Positions 25,332 to 35,016 are shown, numbered from the stretch's first letter. The stretch is 64,000 bases of DNA from Neorhizobium lilium (GCF_004053875.1 NZ_SBIP01000004.1:496001-560000), one strand, 5' to 3'. Notes: generated by a model not told the origin, from the sequence alone. A program made the numbers and translations.

Positions 25332-26360
25332 ATGTCGATTCAGACGCGCAAACCGGCACAGGACAGGATGCTGCAGACCGTCAGCCAGCATATGGCGCGT
25401 CTGGAGGTCGGCGGACTGCCTCGCAATTACGAACTGTTCTATGAGGCTCATTGCGGTGCAGATCCCGGCCTCCGCCGCGAAGTGCTTGCCTTGCCTGTTC
25501 TGCCGCCGCAACAGCAGCTGGATGAAATCGGTACCCGTTATCAGCTGCCGGGTTTCGTGGCGCCGGCTCTGCCGCCGTCGCGCGAAAACGACATCCGGCT
25601 GCTTTCGTCCCTGCGCGATCAGATGGTCAGCGGCGTCGAGCAGAAGAAGGGCTTTACCCGCGTGCTCGAAGCCGTGGCGCGCAGTCTGCGGGAAGACAGC
25701 AATGCCGGGCCGCAGGACATCCTGGCAGAGATCGAATATCTGAGCGTGTCGCTGTCGGATGCCGTGGTTGCGGAAACCGAGCTGGAGGCGGCTTTGCGCA
25801 CCGGCGCGAACCAGTTGGTGAAAGCCGAGCGCGATGCCTCGGTTGCCCGCGCCGTGCTGCTGCGCGACCGGCTGACGGGGCTGCCGAACCATGCCGCATT
25901 CGTGGAACGGCTGGAGATGCTTTACTCGTCCGACAACGAGTATCACGAAACAGCCCTGTTCCTGGTTGCCATCTCCGATATCGGCGAGCTTGCCGACACA
26001 TATGGCGAGGCGACGGCCAATCGCATTCTGAAGAAGGCTGCTTCCATCTTCCGCAAAACGATCAAAAAGAACGATTTTCTTGCCCGCATCGGCAAAGGTG
26101 AATTTGCCTTTCTGTTCCGCGACGTGAACCGGGACAGCACTAGGTCAATCGCCGAACGCCTTTCCGTCGCAATCGCAGACAATCTGGTCTTCGCCACCTC
26201 GGATGGTTCAGCCGGCGTAGATCTGCTGATCGGCGCAGCACTTCGGGCCGATGCCATCTCGCCCCAGCAACTGCGCCACCAGGCCGTAACGGCCGCAGAG
26301 ACGATCCGCAGCAATACGCGCATGACTGTTGTGCTTTCTGGGAATAGCAGCCGCAGCTGA
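25332..26360 (+). CDS. GGDEF-domain protein with degenerate active site
   Basis: This 342-residue soluble protein has an N-terminal helical domain (about 1-170) and a C-terminal GGDEF domain recognised by RDRLTGLPNHAAF near residue 177 and DFLARIGKGEFAFLF near 250. The signature is GKGEF in place of GG(D/E)EF, and the usual DID.FK..ND block reads SDIGELADTYGEA. Diguanylate cyclase activity is therefore unlikely; a GTP- or c-di-GMP-sensing or scaffolding role is more plausible. No membrane segment is seen. The start has GGGGCGAGGAC upstream. Confidence 0.85.
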   Translation: MSIQTRKPAQDRMLQTVSQHMARLEVGGLPRNYELFYEAHCGADPGLRREVLALPVLPPQQQLDEIGTRYQLPGFVAPALPPSRENDIRLLSSLRDQMVSGVEQKKGFTRVLEAVARSLREDSNAGPQDILAEIEYLSVSLSDAVVAETELEAALRTGANQLVKAERDASVARAVLLRDRLTGLPNHAAFVERLEMLYSSDNEYHETALFLVAISDIGELADTYGEATANRILKKAASIFRKTIKKNDFLARIGKGEFAFLFRDVNRDSTRSIAERLSVAIADNLVFATSDGSAGVDLLIGAALRADAISPQQLRHQAVTAAETIRSNTRMTVVLSGNSSRS

Positions 26361-26478
26361 GACGCCAGAGGCGAACGGCTGCGTATTTCCATCCGCTGGC
26401 CCAGGCATTTGCAGAGAAGCGCCTTTGCTCTGCGCAGCAAGTCTTGCCTTGCCCGCCGGTTTCGGCCAAAACCGCGGC

Positions 26479-28362
26479 ATGATCACAATCACAGACCTTT
26501 CTGCCCGGATCGCCGGGCGCCTTCTCCTCGACCATGCCAGCGTGACGCTTCCAGCCGGCACCAAGGCGGGGCTCGTGGGCCGTAACGGCGCCGGCAAATC
26601 GACGCTGTTCAAGCTGATTACCGGCGAGATGGGCTCGGAGACCGGCTCCGTCTCCTATCCGAAAAGCGCAAAGCTCGGCCAGGTGGCGCAGGAAGCGCCC
26701 GGCACTGAGGATTCGCTGCTGGAGATCGTGCTTGCCGCTGACAAGGAGCGCGCCGCTCTGATGACCGAATCGGAGACGGCCACCGATCCGCACCGGATCG
26801 CCGAAATCCAGATGCGGCTCGTGGATATCGACGCTCACTCGGCAGAAGCAAGGGCGGCGAGCATTCTAGCCGGCCTCGGCTTTTCACAGGAAGCTCAGCT
26901 TCGCCCGGCCTCGTCGTTTTCCGGCGGCTGGCGCATGCGTGTCGCACTCGCCTCGGTGCTGTTTGCCGAACCGGACCTGCTGCTGCTCGACGAGCCGACC
27001 AACTATCTCGACCTTGAAGGCACGCTCTGGCTCGAGGATTACGTGCGCCGTTACCCGCATACCGTAATCGTCATCAGCCACGACCGCGACATGCTCAACA
27101 ACGCGGTCAATTCGATCGTCCATCTCGATCAGAAAAAGCTCACCTTCTATCGCGGCGGATATGACCAGTTCGAACGCCAGAAGGCCGAGAACGACGAGTT
27201 GCAGATGAAGGCCAAGGCCAAGAACGATGCAGCTCGCAAGCATTTGCAGACCTTCATCGACCGCTTCAAGGCCAAGGCTTCCAAGGCCAAGCAAGCGCAA
27301 TCCAGGGTGAAGGCGCTGGAACGGATGGGAACGGTCGCCTCCGTCATCGAGGATCACGTTCAGCCGATCACGTTTCCCGAGCCCGAAAAGCAGCCCGCCT
27401 CGCCGATCATCTCGGTCCAGAACGCTGCCGTCGGCTACGAGCCGGGCAAGCCCATCCTCAAGAACATCACGCTGCGGATCGACAATGATGACCGCATCGC
27501 CCTGCTCGGCTCGAACGGCAACGGCAAGTCCACCTTCGCCAAATTCATCGCCGGCAGGCTTGCCCCGGAAAGCGGCGAACTGCGTACGGCCCCAAGCCTA
27601 AAGATCGGCTTCTTCGCCCAGCACCAGCTCGACGACCTTGTTCCTGGCGATTCCGCGGTCGAACATGTGCGCCGCCTGATGCCGGCCGCACCCGAAGCCA
27701 AGGTGCGTGCCCGCGTCGCCCAGATGGGGCTTGCCACCGAAAAAATGGCGACCCCCGCCAAGGATCTATCGGGCGGCGAAAAGGCCCGCCTGCTGATGGG
27801 CCTTGCCGCTTTCCACGCACCGAACCTGCTGATCCTGGACGAGCCGACCAACCATCTTGACATCGACAGCCGCCGGGCTTTGATCGAGGCACTCAATGAC
27901 TATGAGGGTGCCGTGATCCTGATCTCCCACGACCGGCACCTGATCGAAGCGACCGTGGACAGGCTCTGGCTCGTCAACAACGGCACCGTGCAGACATTCG
28001 AAGGCGATCTAGAAGAGTATCGCGACCTGATCGTCAGTTCCGGTAAAAAAAAAGAAGAAAAACCGCAGCTGAATGACGACGCCTCGTCGAAGGTCGAGCA
28101 ACGCAAGGCGAACGCCGAACGGCGCGCCTCGCTGGCACCCTTGCGGAAAAAGATCAACGATATCGAGTCGTTGACGGCTAAGCTTGAGAAGCTGATTCAG
28201 GGCCTTGATAAAGAGCTTGCGGACCCAGTTCTCTACGAAAAGGCGCCTGCCAAGGCCGCGCTGAAAGCCAAGGAGCGCGGCGAAGCTGCCGCCAAGCTCT
28301 CGGCCGCGGAAGAACAATGGCTCATGCTGTCTTCCGAATACGAGGAGGCCATGGCGGGTTGA
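26479..28362 (+). CDS. ABC-F family ATPase
   Basis: This 627-residue protein has two ABC domains and no membrane part. Walker A motifs are GRNGAGKST near residue 36 and GSNGNGKST near 345; the signatures are SFSGGWRMRVALA and DLSGGEKARLLMG. The two domains are joined by a basic linker (about 235-310), and a coiled-coil tail begins near 520. ABC-F proteins act on ribosomes rather than transport. Subfamily assignment (YheS/Uup-like) is uncertain. MITITDL at 26479 is the start; the upstream open frame is unsupported. Confidence 0.92.
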   Translation: MITITDLSARIAGRLLLDHASVTLPAGTKAGLVGRNGAGKSTLFKLITGEMGSETGSVSYPKSAKLGQVAQEAPGTEDSLLEIVLAADKERAALMTESETATDPHRIAEIQMRLVDIDAHSAEARAASILAGLGFSQEAQLRPASSFSGGWRMRVALASVLFAEPDLLLLDEPTNYLDLEGTLWLEDYVRRYPHTVIVISHDRDMLNNAVNSIVHLDQKKLTFYRGGYDQFERQKAENDELQMKAKAKNDAARKHLQTFIDRFKAKASKAKQAQSRVKALERMGTVASVIEDHVQPITFPEPEKQPASPIISVQNAAVGYEPGKPILKNITLRIDNDDRIALLGSNGNGKSTFAKFIAGRLAPESGELRTAPSLKIGFFAQHQLDDLVPGDSAVEHVRRLMPAAPEAKVRARVAQMGLATEKMATPAKDLSGGEKARLLMGLAAFHAPNLLILDEPTNHLDIDSRRALIEALNDYEGAVILISHDRHLIEATVDRLWLVNNGTVQTFEGDLEEYRDLIVSSGKKKEEKPQLNDDASSKVEQRKANAERRASLAPLRKKINDIESLTAKLEKLIQGLDKELADPVLYEKAPAKAALKAKERGEAAAKLSAAEEQWLMLSSEYEEAMAG

Positions 28363-28369
28363 GCTTGTT

Positions 28370-28414
28370 CACCTCGTGAATATACATTATTTACCGTTGT
28401 ATATTCACGAGGTG
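28370..28414. promoter_or_regulatory. VapBC operator: 17-bp perfect dyad
   Basis: Perfect 17-bp arms (28370-28386 and 28398-28414; right arm TGTATATTCACGAGGTG) are separated by 11 bp, ending 5 bases before the antitoxin ATG. A TTGTTC (28365-28370) and a TATTTA (28388-28393) 17 bases apart could be the promoter, so repressor binding would cover it. The right arm also contains the GAGGTG Shine-Dalgarno. Confidence 0.8.
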
Positions 28415-28419
28415 ACGCC

Positions 28420-28677
28420 ATGCCCCTCTACGTCCGCGACGAACGGGTGAACCAGCTCGCCGAGCAAGCCCGCAGAATTCTCAACGCGCCGACCAAGACG
28501 GACGCCATCCGGCAGGCGCTGGAAAAGGTCGTGGAGGACGCCACCCCTGAGGCGGTGCCTGACGAGCCTCCATTGGCCGAGCGACTGAAGGCGCTGCAGG
28601 AGAAATACCGTTCCATGGGTACTCCAAACCCTGACTTTGATGAGAAGAAGTTCCTCGACGAAATGTGGGAGATCTGA
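28420..28677 (+). CDS. vapB: VapB-type antitoxin (Rv0623-like)
   Basis: This 85-residue protein has the short N-terminal ribbon-helix-helix-like strand and helix of the Rv0623 antitoxin family (MPLYVRDERVNQLAEQAR, then TKTDAIRQALEKVVED). The C-terminal tail (about 45-85) would wrap the toxin. It should bind the dyad directly upstream and repress itself. The stop overlaps the toxin ATG (TGATG). Confidence 0.86.
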   Translation: MPLYVRDERVNQLAEQARRILNAPTKTDAIRQALEKVVEDATPEAVPDEPPLAERLKALQEKYRSMGTPNPDFDEKKFLDEMWEI

Positions 28678-29069
28678 TGTTCCTCGATACATCGGCGATC
28701 GTGGAATATTTTATCGTTGGTCCGGACTACGATCGCATCTCACGGGCGCTATCGAGCGGGGGTATCCAGTTCTACACTTCCCCCACTGTAATGTTCGAAG
28801 CCGCCTGCGTGCTTGCCAGCAGGCGGCAGATCGAAGTCAGTGAAGCGGTCAGTCTGCTCGAAGATTTCCTCTCGGAACTTAGGGCAGAAGTGCTGCCTGC
28901 GACCCGGGAAACGGGGCTTGCCGCCATCGACGCCTTTGCGCGCTATGGCAAGGGCCGCCACCCGGCCAAACTCAATTTCGGCGACTGCTTCTCCTATGCC
29001 GGCGCCAGGGCAGCCGGTTCGCCGCTACTCTACGTGGGCAATGATTTTGCCCACACCGATCTCGCCTGA
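28677..29069 (+). CDS. vapC: VapC-type PIN-domain toxin
   Basis: This 130-residue PIN ribonuclease keeps all expected acidic positions: FLDTSAIVEYF near residue 4, TVMFEAACVL near 40, LNFGDCFSYA near 102 and VGNDFAHTD near 123. It therefore looks active, unlike the PIN toxin at 8.8 kb. VapC toxins usually cut tRNA or rRNA. It is translationally coupled to its antitoxin. Confidence 0.88.
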   Translation: MFLDTSAIVEYFIVGPDYDRISRALSSGGIQFYTSPTVMFEAACVLASRRQIEVSEAVSLLEDFLSELRAEVLPATRETGLAAIDAFARYGKGRHPAKLNFGDCFSYAGARAAGSPLLYVGNDFAHTDLA

Positions 29070-29107
29070 CGGCGCCTCCCCTCAATGTTCATCAAGGACG
29101 GACCACC

Positions 29108-31150
29108 ATGGACCTTTTCCTCGAGACTGACGACGATCCGAACACGCTCGCCTTCGTGGCCGACCTGAACCAGATCTCCGACGAAAAACTGAAGACGCCG
29201 GAGTTCGAGAAGGACCGGGACATCGTCAAGGCGATGATGGAACGCGAGGACCGTCTGATCGTGCCTGCCCGTCGCGGCAACTGGCTATTCGATTACCACC
29301 GCACCAAGGACAATCCGCTCGGCCTCTGGCGCCGCCTGCCAGCCGACCTGGAGCCGCGCTCAGATGCGAACTGGGAAACCGTGCTCGATCTCGACGCCTT
29401 CTGCAAAAGCGAGGGCAAACGCTGGATCTATTCCGGTGCGATCACCTGTCCTTTCGAACCGACGCTGGTGCTGCTCGTCCTCTCGGACGGCGGGTCGGAT
29501 CTGCTGCGGCTGCTGGAATTCGATACGCAGGAGAAGAAGATCGTCGAAGGCGGCTTCGACACGCCGGTGGCGCGCGCACATGCGAGCTGGCTCAGCCGCG
29601 ACGAGATCGCCTATTTCGGCTCCGTGGACGAGAAGTCCGCCACCCGCTCCGGCTGGCCGCGCGTCGGACGTCGCTTGAGGCGCGGGCAGAAGGTGCAGGA
29701 TGCGCCGGTCTATTTCGAGGCCGGCAAGGACGACGTCTATGGCAGCGCCTTCTCGATCGACCCGTTGTTCTGGGGTGATGGCAAGGACGAGAGGTCGATC
29801 GAGACCTTTTCCGTCGGGCACGAGATCGGCAAAGCGAGCGTCTATGCGAAGGATGCAGACGGGCAAATTCGCCGCCTCGACCTGCCGACCGAGATCGACA
29901 GCGACCTCAACCATACCCACATCCTCTGGCGCGCCAAGACTGATGAGCGTTTTGCAAGCGGTAGCCTGATCTTGCAGACTTTTTCGCCATTTGCGGAAGA
30001 GCAGCTCGGCGAGGCCCGCATTCTTTTCGCACCGAAGGACGGCCAGTCGATCTCGCGCTTTGCGCTGTTCAAGACCTGGGGCGTCTTCATCGTCAGCGAC
30101 CGCATGGTGCCGCAGCTGTTCCTGATTGATCTGACCAAGCCGGATGCAATCCCAGCACAAATTGTTCTTCCATCGGAGTTACAGACTGTAAGCTTCAGAT
30201 TGCTGGATGCCGACCTGACGCTCGGCGAAGAAGTGCTGACCGTCATCGGCCAGGGCTTCCTGCAGCCCTACAGCGCCTATCGCCTCGACCTCACCGACCA
30301 CGACCGGACGCCTGAACTGGTGGCAACCGACACTGCCCCGGCCTATTTCAATGCCGAGGGCATGACGTCGCAGCTGCTGGAAGCGACATCCGAAGACGGC
30401 ACGAAAGTGCCTTACCACATCGTGCTTCCCAAGAGCTGGACCGAAGGCGAACTACCTATCCTGCTGTATGGCTATGGCGGCTTCGCTTCACCGCTTGCTC
30501 CCTACTACTCGGGCAATAACGGCCTCTGGCTGCAGCATGGCGGCGCCTATGTGCAGGCCTATATCCGCGGCGGCGGAGAGCTTGGACCGGACTGGCACCA
30601 TGGGGCCAAGGGAAGCGGCCGCCATAAAGCCTTCGAGGATTTCGTGGCCGTGGCACGCGATCTCGTGCAGCGGGGCTATACCAAGCCGTCTCGCATTGCC
30701 TGTACGGGCGGCAGCAATGGCGGCTTGCTGACAGCCGTCATGCTGACGCGCTACCCGCAAGACTTCGGCGCCGTTTGGACCCGCGTGCCGGTGATCGACA
30801 TGTCGCGCTTCCACGTCTTTCCCGCGGGCCGCGCCTGGATGGACGAATACGGCAATCCGGATGTCCCGGCGGATCTCGACTATATGCTGACCTATTCGCC
30901 GCTGCATCAGGTGAAGCCTGCATCGGACACCACCTATCCGCCGGTCTATATCGAAAGCTCTTCCAACGACGACCGCGTGCATCCGTCGCATGCGAGACGC
31001 TTCGCCAAGCGGCTGATCGACAATGGTCACTCACCGCTCTTCCACGAGTTCGGATCGGGCGGGCATGGCGGCGCTGGCGATTCGGGCGAGCAGGCGGCAC
31101 GGCTCGCCATGGGCTACAGTTTCCTGCGCCAGACTATTCTGAAAGACTAA
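29108..31150 (+). CDS. Prolyl oligopeptidase family serine peptidase (S9)
   Basis: This 680-residue protein has an N-terminal beta-propeller (about 60-400) and a C-terminal alpha/beta-hydrolase domain. The catalytic triad is visible: Ser in CTGGSNGGLL near residue 536, Asp in SSSNDDRVHPSHA near 622, and His in GSGGHGGAGD near 655. It would cleave short peptides after proline or a related residue. No signal peptide is present, so it should be cytoplasmic. It lies between two toxin-antitoxin modules. Confidence 0.93.
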   Translation: MDLFLETDDDPNTLAFVADLNQISDEKLKTPEFEKDRDIVKAMMEREDRLIVPARRGNWLFDYHRTKDNPLGLWRRLPADLEPRSDANWETVLDLDAFCKSEGKRWIYSGAITCPFEPTLVLLVLSDGGSDLLRLLEFDTQEKKIVEGGFDTPVARAHASWLSRDEIAYFGSVDEKSATRSGWPRVGRRLRRGQKVQDAPVYFEAGKDDVYGSAFSIDPLFWGDGKDERSIETFSVGHEIGKASVYAKDADGQIRRLDLPTEIDSDLNHTHILWRAKTDERFASGSLILQTFSPFAEEQLGEARILFAPKDGQSISRFALFKTWGVFIVSDRMVPQLFLIDLTKPDAIPAQIVLPSELQTVSFRLLDADLTLGEEVLTVIGQGFLQPYSAYRLDLTDHDRTPELVATDTAPAYFNAEGMTSQLLEATSEDGTKVPYHIVLPKSWTEGELPILLYGYGGFASPLAPYYSGNNGLWLQHGGAYVQAYIRGGGELGPDWHHGAKGSGRHKAFEDFVAVARDLVQRGYTKPSRIACTGGSNGGLLTAVMLTRYPQDFGAVWTRVPVIDMSRFHVFPAGRAWMDEYGNPDVPADLDYMLTYSPLHQVKPASDTTYPPVYIESSSNDDRVHPSHARRFAKRLIDNGHSPLFHEFGSGGHGGAGDSGEQAARLAMGYSFLRQTILKD

Positions 31151-31207
31151 AAGGGTTGGGAGGGTCGCGCTGTCGCCGCTTCTTCCAAGATGAGCTTCAT
31201 GATGTTC

Positions 31208-31228
31208 TTTCATTCGGGTAGAATGAAA
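31208..31228. promoter_or_regulatory. Operator of the RHH/ParE module
   Basis: A perfect 8-bp dyad, TTTCATTC-N5-GAATGAAA, lies 25 bp upstream of the antitoxin start. A TAGAAT (31219-31224) inside it could be the -10 box, so binding would block transcription. Confidence 0.65.
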
Positions 31229-31253
31229 CTTGTCTCGAACTTGGAGGATGACC

Positions 31254-31547
31254 ATGCAGAAGCCATTGCTTTCGATCCGTCTTACGCCGGACATCCAGCA
31301 GCGCCTCGACGCGGAGGCGCGGGCAAGCTCGCAGGAGGCATCGGATGTCGCTGCGGCAGCCATCGAGACTTATCTGGATCATCAGGCAGACAAAAGGGCT
31401 CAAGCTTTGGAGGCGATAGCCGCTGCCGATCAAGGGACATTCATCTCAGGCGAAAAGATGAAGGAATGGATCAGTTCCTGGGGTAGTGAGAACGAGACGA
31501 CCGCACCCGACCCCGACATCTTCCCGAGGTCAACCAGAGCGCTTTGA
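31254..31547 (+). CDS. Ribbon-helix-helix antitoxin
   Basis: This 97-residue protein starts MQKPLLSIRLTPDIQQRLDA, a CopG/ParD-like ribbon-helix-helix, and its middle helices end near residue 50. The C-terminal tail (GEKMKEWISSWGSENE) probably binds the toxin. The ATG at 31254 is chosen because GGAGG (31243-31247) is 6 bases away, whereas the ATG at 31248 would abut it. It overlaps the toxin start (TGATG). Confidence 0.82.
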   Translation: MQKPLLSIRLTPDIQQRLDAEARASSQEASDVAAAAIETYLDHQADKRAQALEAIAAADQGTFISGEKMKEWISSWGSENETTAPDPDIFPRSTRAL

Positions 31548-31852
31548 TGCCGATGAAGATCGTCTATCTGCCGCAGACGCGAGCCGATCTTCGCTGGATG
31601 AAGGACTATTACAGCAGGATCTTCCCGGAGGGCGCTCGTCAAGCTCGCATGAGGTTTAAGACTGCAGCGCAACTTCTTGAAGACAATCCGGAGATAGGAC
31701 GACTAGGTCCCATAGCCGGTACTTGGGAATTCGTGATTGCGAAAACTCCTTTCATCATTTTCTACCGCATACAGATGAACAGGATCGAGATCCTCCGCAT
31801 CTGGGACGGCCGGGCGCTCCGCAGTAACGAGGCGAGCGACAGCGCGGTTTAA
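31547..31852 (+). CDS. RelE/ParE-family toxin
   Basis: This 101-residue protein has the ParE fold: KIVYLPQTRADLRWMKDYY at the start, IGRLGPIAGTWEF near residue 52, and the closing IEILRIWDGR near 82. ParE relatives inhibit gyrase and RelE relatives cut mRNA; the sequence alone favours ParE. A start at 31553 (MKIVYL) is equally possible. It is coupled to the antitoxin upstream. Confidence 0.86.
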   Translation: MPMKIVYLPQTRADLRWMKDYYSRIFPEGARQARMRFKTAAQLLEDNPEIGRLGPIAGTWEFVIAKTPFIIFYRIQMNRIEILRIWDGRALRSNEASDSAV

Positions 31853-31925
31853 ACCGGCTGTTAACCATAATTGGCGAATGTCGGGACGTCACCTGTTCGT
31901 CCAATCTCATCCGAGTCGCCCCCCG

Positions 31926-32786
31926 ATGTCCGTTCGCGTCCTTTGCGCCGCCGCAGCCCTTGCCTGCCTGCTTTCCTCCTGCGCCAACCGCAGCCAGACC
32001 GAAAACGGCACCCTCGTCACCTCGTTCGCCCCGGCCAAAGCCCTGTCTTCGCCGAAGAAGGCCAATGCGGACGATCCCGTCGCCCTCACTCCCGCTGCCT
32101 GGGGCCGGTTCAACAATCCCAAGGGCCTGGCCGGGCGAACAATGGATGTGTCTTCGATTTCCGATATCAGGCTGCGCGACAAGGAAGTTGTCCTGACCTT
32201 CGATGACGGCCCCATGCCGAAGAAGACGGAGAAGATCCTCGCCACGCTTGACGAATACGGGGTAAAGGCGACCTTCCTGATGGTTGGCGAGATGGCCAAG
32301 GCGCATCCTGAAGTCGCGCGCGAAGTGGTCGATGCGGGCCACACGATCGGCAGCCACACCTATCGTCACGCGGATCTGGCCCATCTTTCCTTCGATGCCG
32401 CCATTGCCGAGATCGAAAAGGGACGCAATGCCGTCTCCAGCGTCACGCGCGACGACGCGGATTTCTTCCGTTTCCCCTACCTCGCCGACAGCAGGAAGCT
32501 GCGGCAATGGGTCGGCGCCCATGGCATGGTGGTGATGGACGTGCAGATCGATTCCAAGGACTATTTCGGTGTCTCGCCTGCCGCTGTCGCCACGCGGACG
32601 ATGAACGCGCTGCGCGCCCAGCGCAAGGGAATCATCCTGCTGCACGACATCCACAACCGTACCGCCGCCATGCTGCCGGCGCTCCTCACCCAGTTGAGGG
32701 CCGAGGGATACAAGGTCGTGCAGTTGCGTTATGGCGGCCATGCACCGATGCTGACAGCGTCGCTTGACAGAACCTCGCACGACTGA
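31926..32786 (+). CDS. Polysaccharide deacetylase, lipoprotein
   Basis: This 286-residue protein has a lipoprotein signal (ALACLLSSC, Cys near residue 18) and a NodB-homology domain from about residue 85. The metal and catalytic motifs are VLTFDDGPMP, SHTYRHADLAHL, FFRFPYLAD and ILLHDIHN. It is probably a periplasmic, membrane-anchored CE4 deacetylase acting on peptidoglycan or surface glycan. It ends 9 bases before the stop of holC. Confidence 0.9.
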   Translation: MSVRVLCAAAALACLLSSCANRSQTENGTLVTSFAPAKALSSPKKANADDPVALTPAAWGRFNNPKGLAGRTMDVSSISDIRLRDKEVVLTFDDGPMPKKTEKILATLDEYGVKATFLMVGEMAKAHPEVAREVVDAGHTIGSHTYRHADLAHLSFDAAIAEIEKGRNAVSSVTRDDADFFRFPYLADSRKLRQWVGAHGMVVMDVQIDSKDYFGVSPAAVATRTMNALRAQRKGIILLHDIHNRTAAMLPALLTQLRAEGYKVVQLRYGGHAPMLTASLDRTSHD

Positions 32787-32795
32787 GGAAAGGGA

Positions 32796-33245
32796 TCAGC
32801 CCTTCTTGACCCAGCGGCCATCTTGCGACTGTTGCCAATAGGTCAAGGCATGCCCCTCGCCCTTCAGCGTCTTCCACTGGCTGCGGGCATTGTCGAGCTG
32901 CAGCGGATCGTAGCCGTCGAACATGAAGACGACGCGGGCATAGGAGCCGAGCGGCGGCGGCTCGGCACCGTCGACAACGAAGCGCACGGTCGCATCATTG
33001 GGATTGTCCGCCGAGGCGACCAGCAGTACCGGCTGCAGCTCTGCCATCGGCATGGCGTCTGTTCCGTGCGGCAGGAAACTGTCGTCGCGGAAGGTCCATA
33101 GATGCGCATCGAGGAAATCCCGGCGCGCCTCCGCATTGGTCTGAACGACGACACTCCAGCCTCGCTCGACGCTCTTTTCCAGCAAGGCCGGGAGAGCGTC
33201 CTCGAGCTTGGACTCGGTCAGATGATAAAAGAGGACTTCTGTCAT
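32796..33245 (-). CDS. holC: DNA polymerase III subunit chi
   Basis: This 149-residue protein matches HolC, the clamp-loader subunit that contacts SSB. It starts [20 protein letters not shown] and has the family segments VVVQTNAEARRDFLDAHLW and DDSFLPHG near residue 55, with FMFDGYDPLQL near 107. Its ATG overlaps the pepA stop (TGATG), the usual pepA-holC pairing in alphaproteobacteria. Confidence 0.94.
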   Translation of the reverse strand: MTEVLFYHLTESKLEDALPALLEKSVERGWSVVVQTNAEARRDFLDAHLWTFRDDSFLPHGTDAMPMAELQPVLLVASADNPNDATVRFVVDGAEPPPLGSYARVVFMFDGYDPLQLDNARSQWKTLKGEGHALTYWQQSQDGRWVKKG

Positions 33246-34735
33246 CAGCCCTCGTAGTAGCTGCGGACCAGTTCGTCGAGCAACCGCACACCGTAGCCGG
33301 ATCCCCAGGACTGGTTGATCTCGTTGGAGGGCGAATTGAGCGCCGTGCCGGCAATATCCAGATGCGCCCATGGCGTTTCGCCGACGAAGCGTTTCAGGAA
33401 CTGCGCCGCCGTGATCGAGCCGCCAAGACGTCCGCCGGTGTTCTTCATGTCGGCAAACTTGGAATCGATCAGCTTGTCGTATTCCTTGCCGAGCGGCATG
33501 CGCCACAACTTCTCTGCGGTGGTTTCGCCCGCCGATGCAAGATGAGCGGCAAGCGCGTCGTCGTTGGAGAAGAGCCCGGCATGGGCATTGCCGAGCGCAA
33601 CCGTGATGGCGCCGGTCAGGGTCGCCAGATTGACCATGAAACGCGGCTTGAAACGCTCGTTGCAATACCAGAGCGCATCCGCCAGTACGAGCCGGCCCTC
33701 CGCATCCGTGTTGATGATCTCGATCGTCTGGCCGGACATGGAGGTGACGATATCGCCCGGCCGCTGTGCGTTGCCGTCCGGCATGTTCTCGACGAGGCCC
33801 AGAATACCGACAACGTTGACCTTGGCCTTGCGCGCCGCCAGCACATGCATGAGGCCCGTCACGGCAGCAGCGCCGCCCATGTCGCCCTTCATATCCTCCA
33901 TGCCGGCCCCGGGCTTGATCGATATGCCGCCCGAGTCGAAGACGACGCCCTTGCCGATGAAGGCGATCGGCGCCTCCTTGCCCTTGCCGCCCTTCCACTG
34001 CAGAACCGCCAGCCGCGGCGGCCGCACAGACCCCTGCGCCACGCCTAGAAGCGCGCCCATGCCGAGCTTCTTCATGTCCTTTTCGGTCAGGATCTCGACA
34101 TCGACGCCCAGCGCCTTGAGTTCCTCGGCTTTTGCCGCGAACTCCACCGGACCCAGCACATTGGGCGGCAGGTTGACGAGATCGCGCGCCAAAATGACTC
34201 CGCCAGCCACCGCTTCGGATTCGGCAAAAGCCTTGGCAGCCGCGTCTGCGTCTTTGGTGACGATGGTGACCGCGACCTGTTTGGGCGAACCGTCCTCGTC
34301 TTCACCCTTCTTCGTCTTGTAGGCATCGAAGCTATAGGCGCGCAGCAGCATGCCGAGACCGAAACCTGCCGCCTGCGATGCGCCAATGGCGAGGCCGGGT
34401 GCATCGAGGAAGACGGTTACGCTGGTCATGCCCTTCACGGCGGCTGCCGCGACACCGCCAGCCCGCAGCCAGTCATAGGCCTGCAACGCGTCCGGCTTTC
34501 CAAGGCCGATCACCACCAGCCGGTCGGCCGGCGATCCCTGCGGGGCGATGATATCGAGCGTCTTCATGGCTTTGCCGGTAAATTTTGCGATACCGGCGGC
34601 CCGGGTCGCCACGTTCTGCGGGTCGGCGATCGAAGCGCCGGCCGCGACGCCATCGCCGGAGGACTTCAGCTGGATGGCGAGCCCACCCTTGATCGTGGCC
34701 GATTCGGCAAAGACGATTTCGAATTTCAGGGACAT
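33245..34735 (-). CDS. pepA: Leucyl aminopeptidase
   Basis: This 496-residue M17 metallopeptidase removes N-terminal residues using two metal ions. The signature [15 protein letters not shown] near residue 335 and [15 protein letters not shown] near 255 supply the metal ligands and active-site residues. An N-terminal macro-like domain spans about 1-160. MSLKFEI at 34735 is the start. It diverges from lptF across 281 bp. Confidence 0.96.
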   Translation of the reverse strand: MSLKFEIVFAESATIKGGLAIQLKSSGDGVAAGASIADPQNVATRAAGIAKFTGKAMKTLDIIAPQGSPADRLVVIGLGKPDALQAYDWLRAGGVAAAAVKGMTSVTVFLDAPGLAIGASQAAGFGLGMLLRAYSFDAYKTKKGEDEDGSPKQVAVTIVTKDADAAAKAFAESEAVAGGVILARDLVNLPPNVLGPVEFAAKAEELKALGVDVEILTEKDMKKLGMGALLGVAQGSVRPPRLAVLQWKGGKGKEAPIAFIGKGVVFDSGGISIKPGAGMEDMKGDMGGAAAVTGLMHVLAARKAKVNVVGILGLVENMPDGNAQRPGDIVTSMSGQTIEIINTDAEGRLVLADALWYCNERFKPRFMVNLATLTGAITVALGNAHAGLFSNDDALAAHLASAGETTAEKLWRMPLGKEYDKLIDSKFADMKNTGGRLGGSITAAQFLKRFVGETPWAHLDIAGTALNSPSNEINQSWGSGYGVRLLDELVRSYYEG

Positions 34736-35016
34736 CTGAGCTCCAGGCAATTTCTGAATATAAACAAGCGCCGATCATCACCCTTTCGAAAGCGAACGCA
34801 AGGGCGGAAGGCCGGCACAAGCGTTCGATGCGGCACGGGAACCAGCAATTGCGCACGTTTTCGGACCGAAGTTTTGTTCGAATGCCACAACGGAAAAGAA
34901 AAGGGACGCCACCAACATTTTTGTGACATAAGCCCTGTCGCAATGGCCGCTTCAATCGCTTAGATAGGCGCGACCGCCATCGGGAAATGGCAGCACGGGA
35001 AAGATATCGGGCGGGA
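34736..35016. other. Divergent promoter region pepA / lptF
   Basis: This 281-bp spacer must contain the promoters of the pepA-holC and lptFGD-surA-pdxA-rsmA operons. It is less GC-rich than the genes. No strong dyad or gene was found. Confidence 0.4.
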
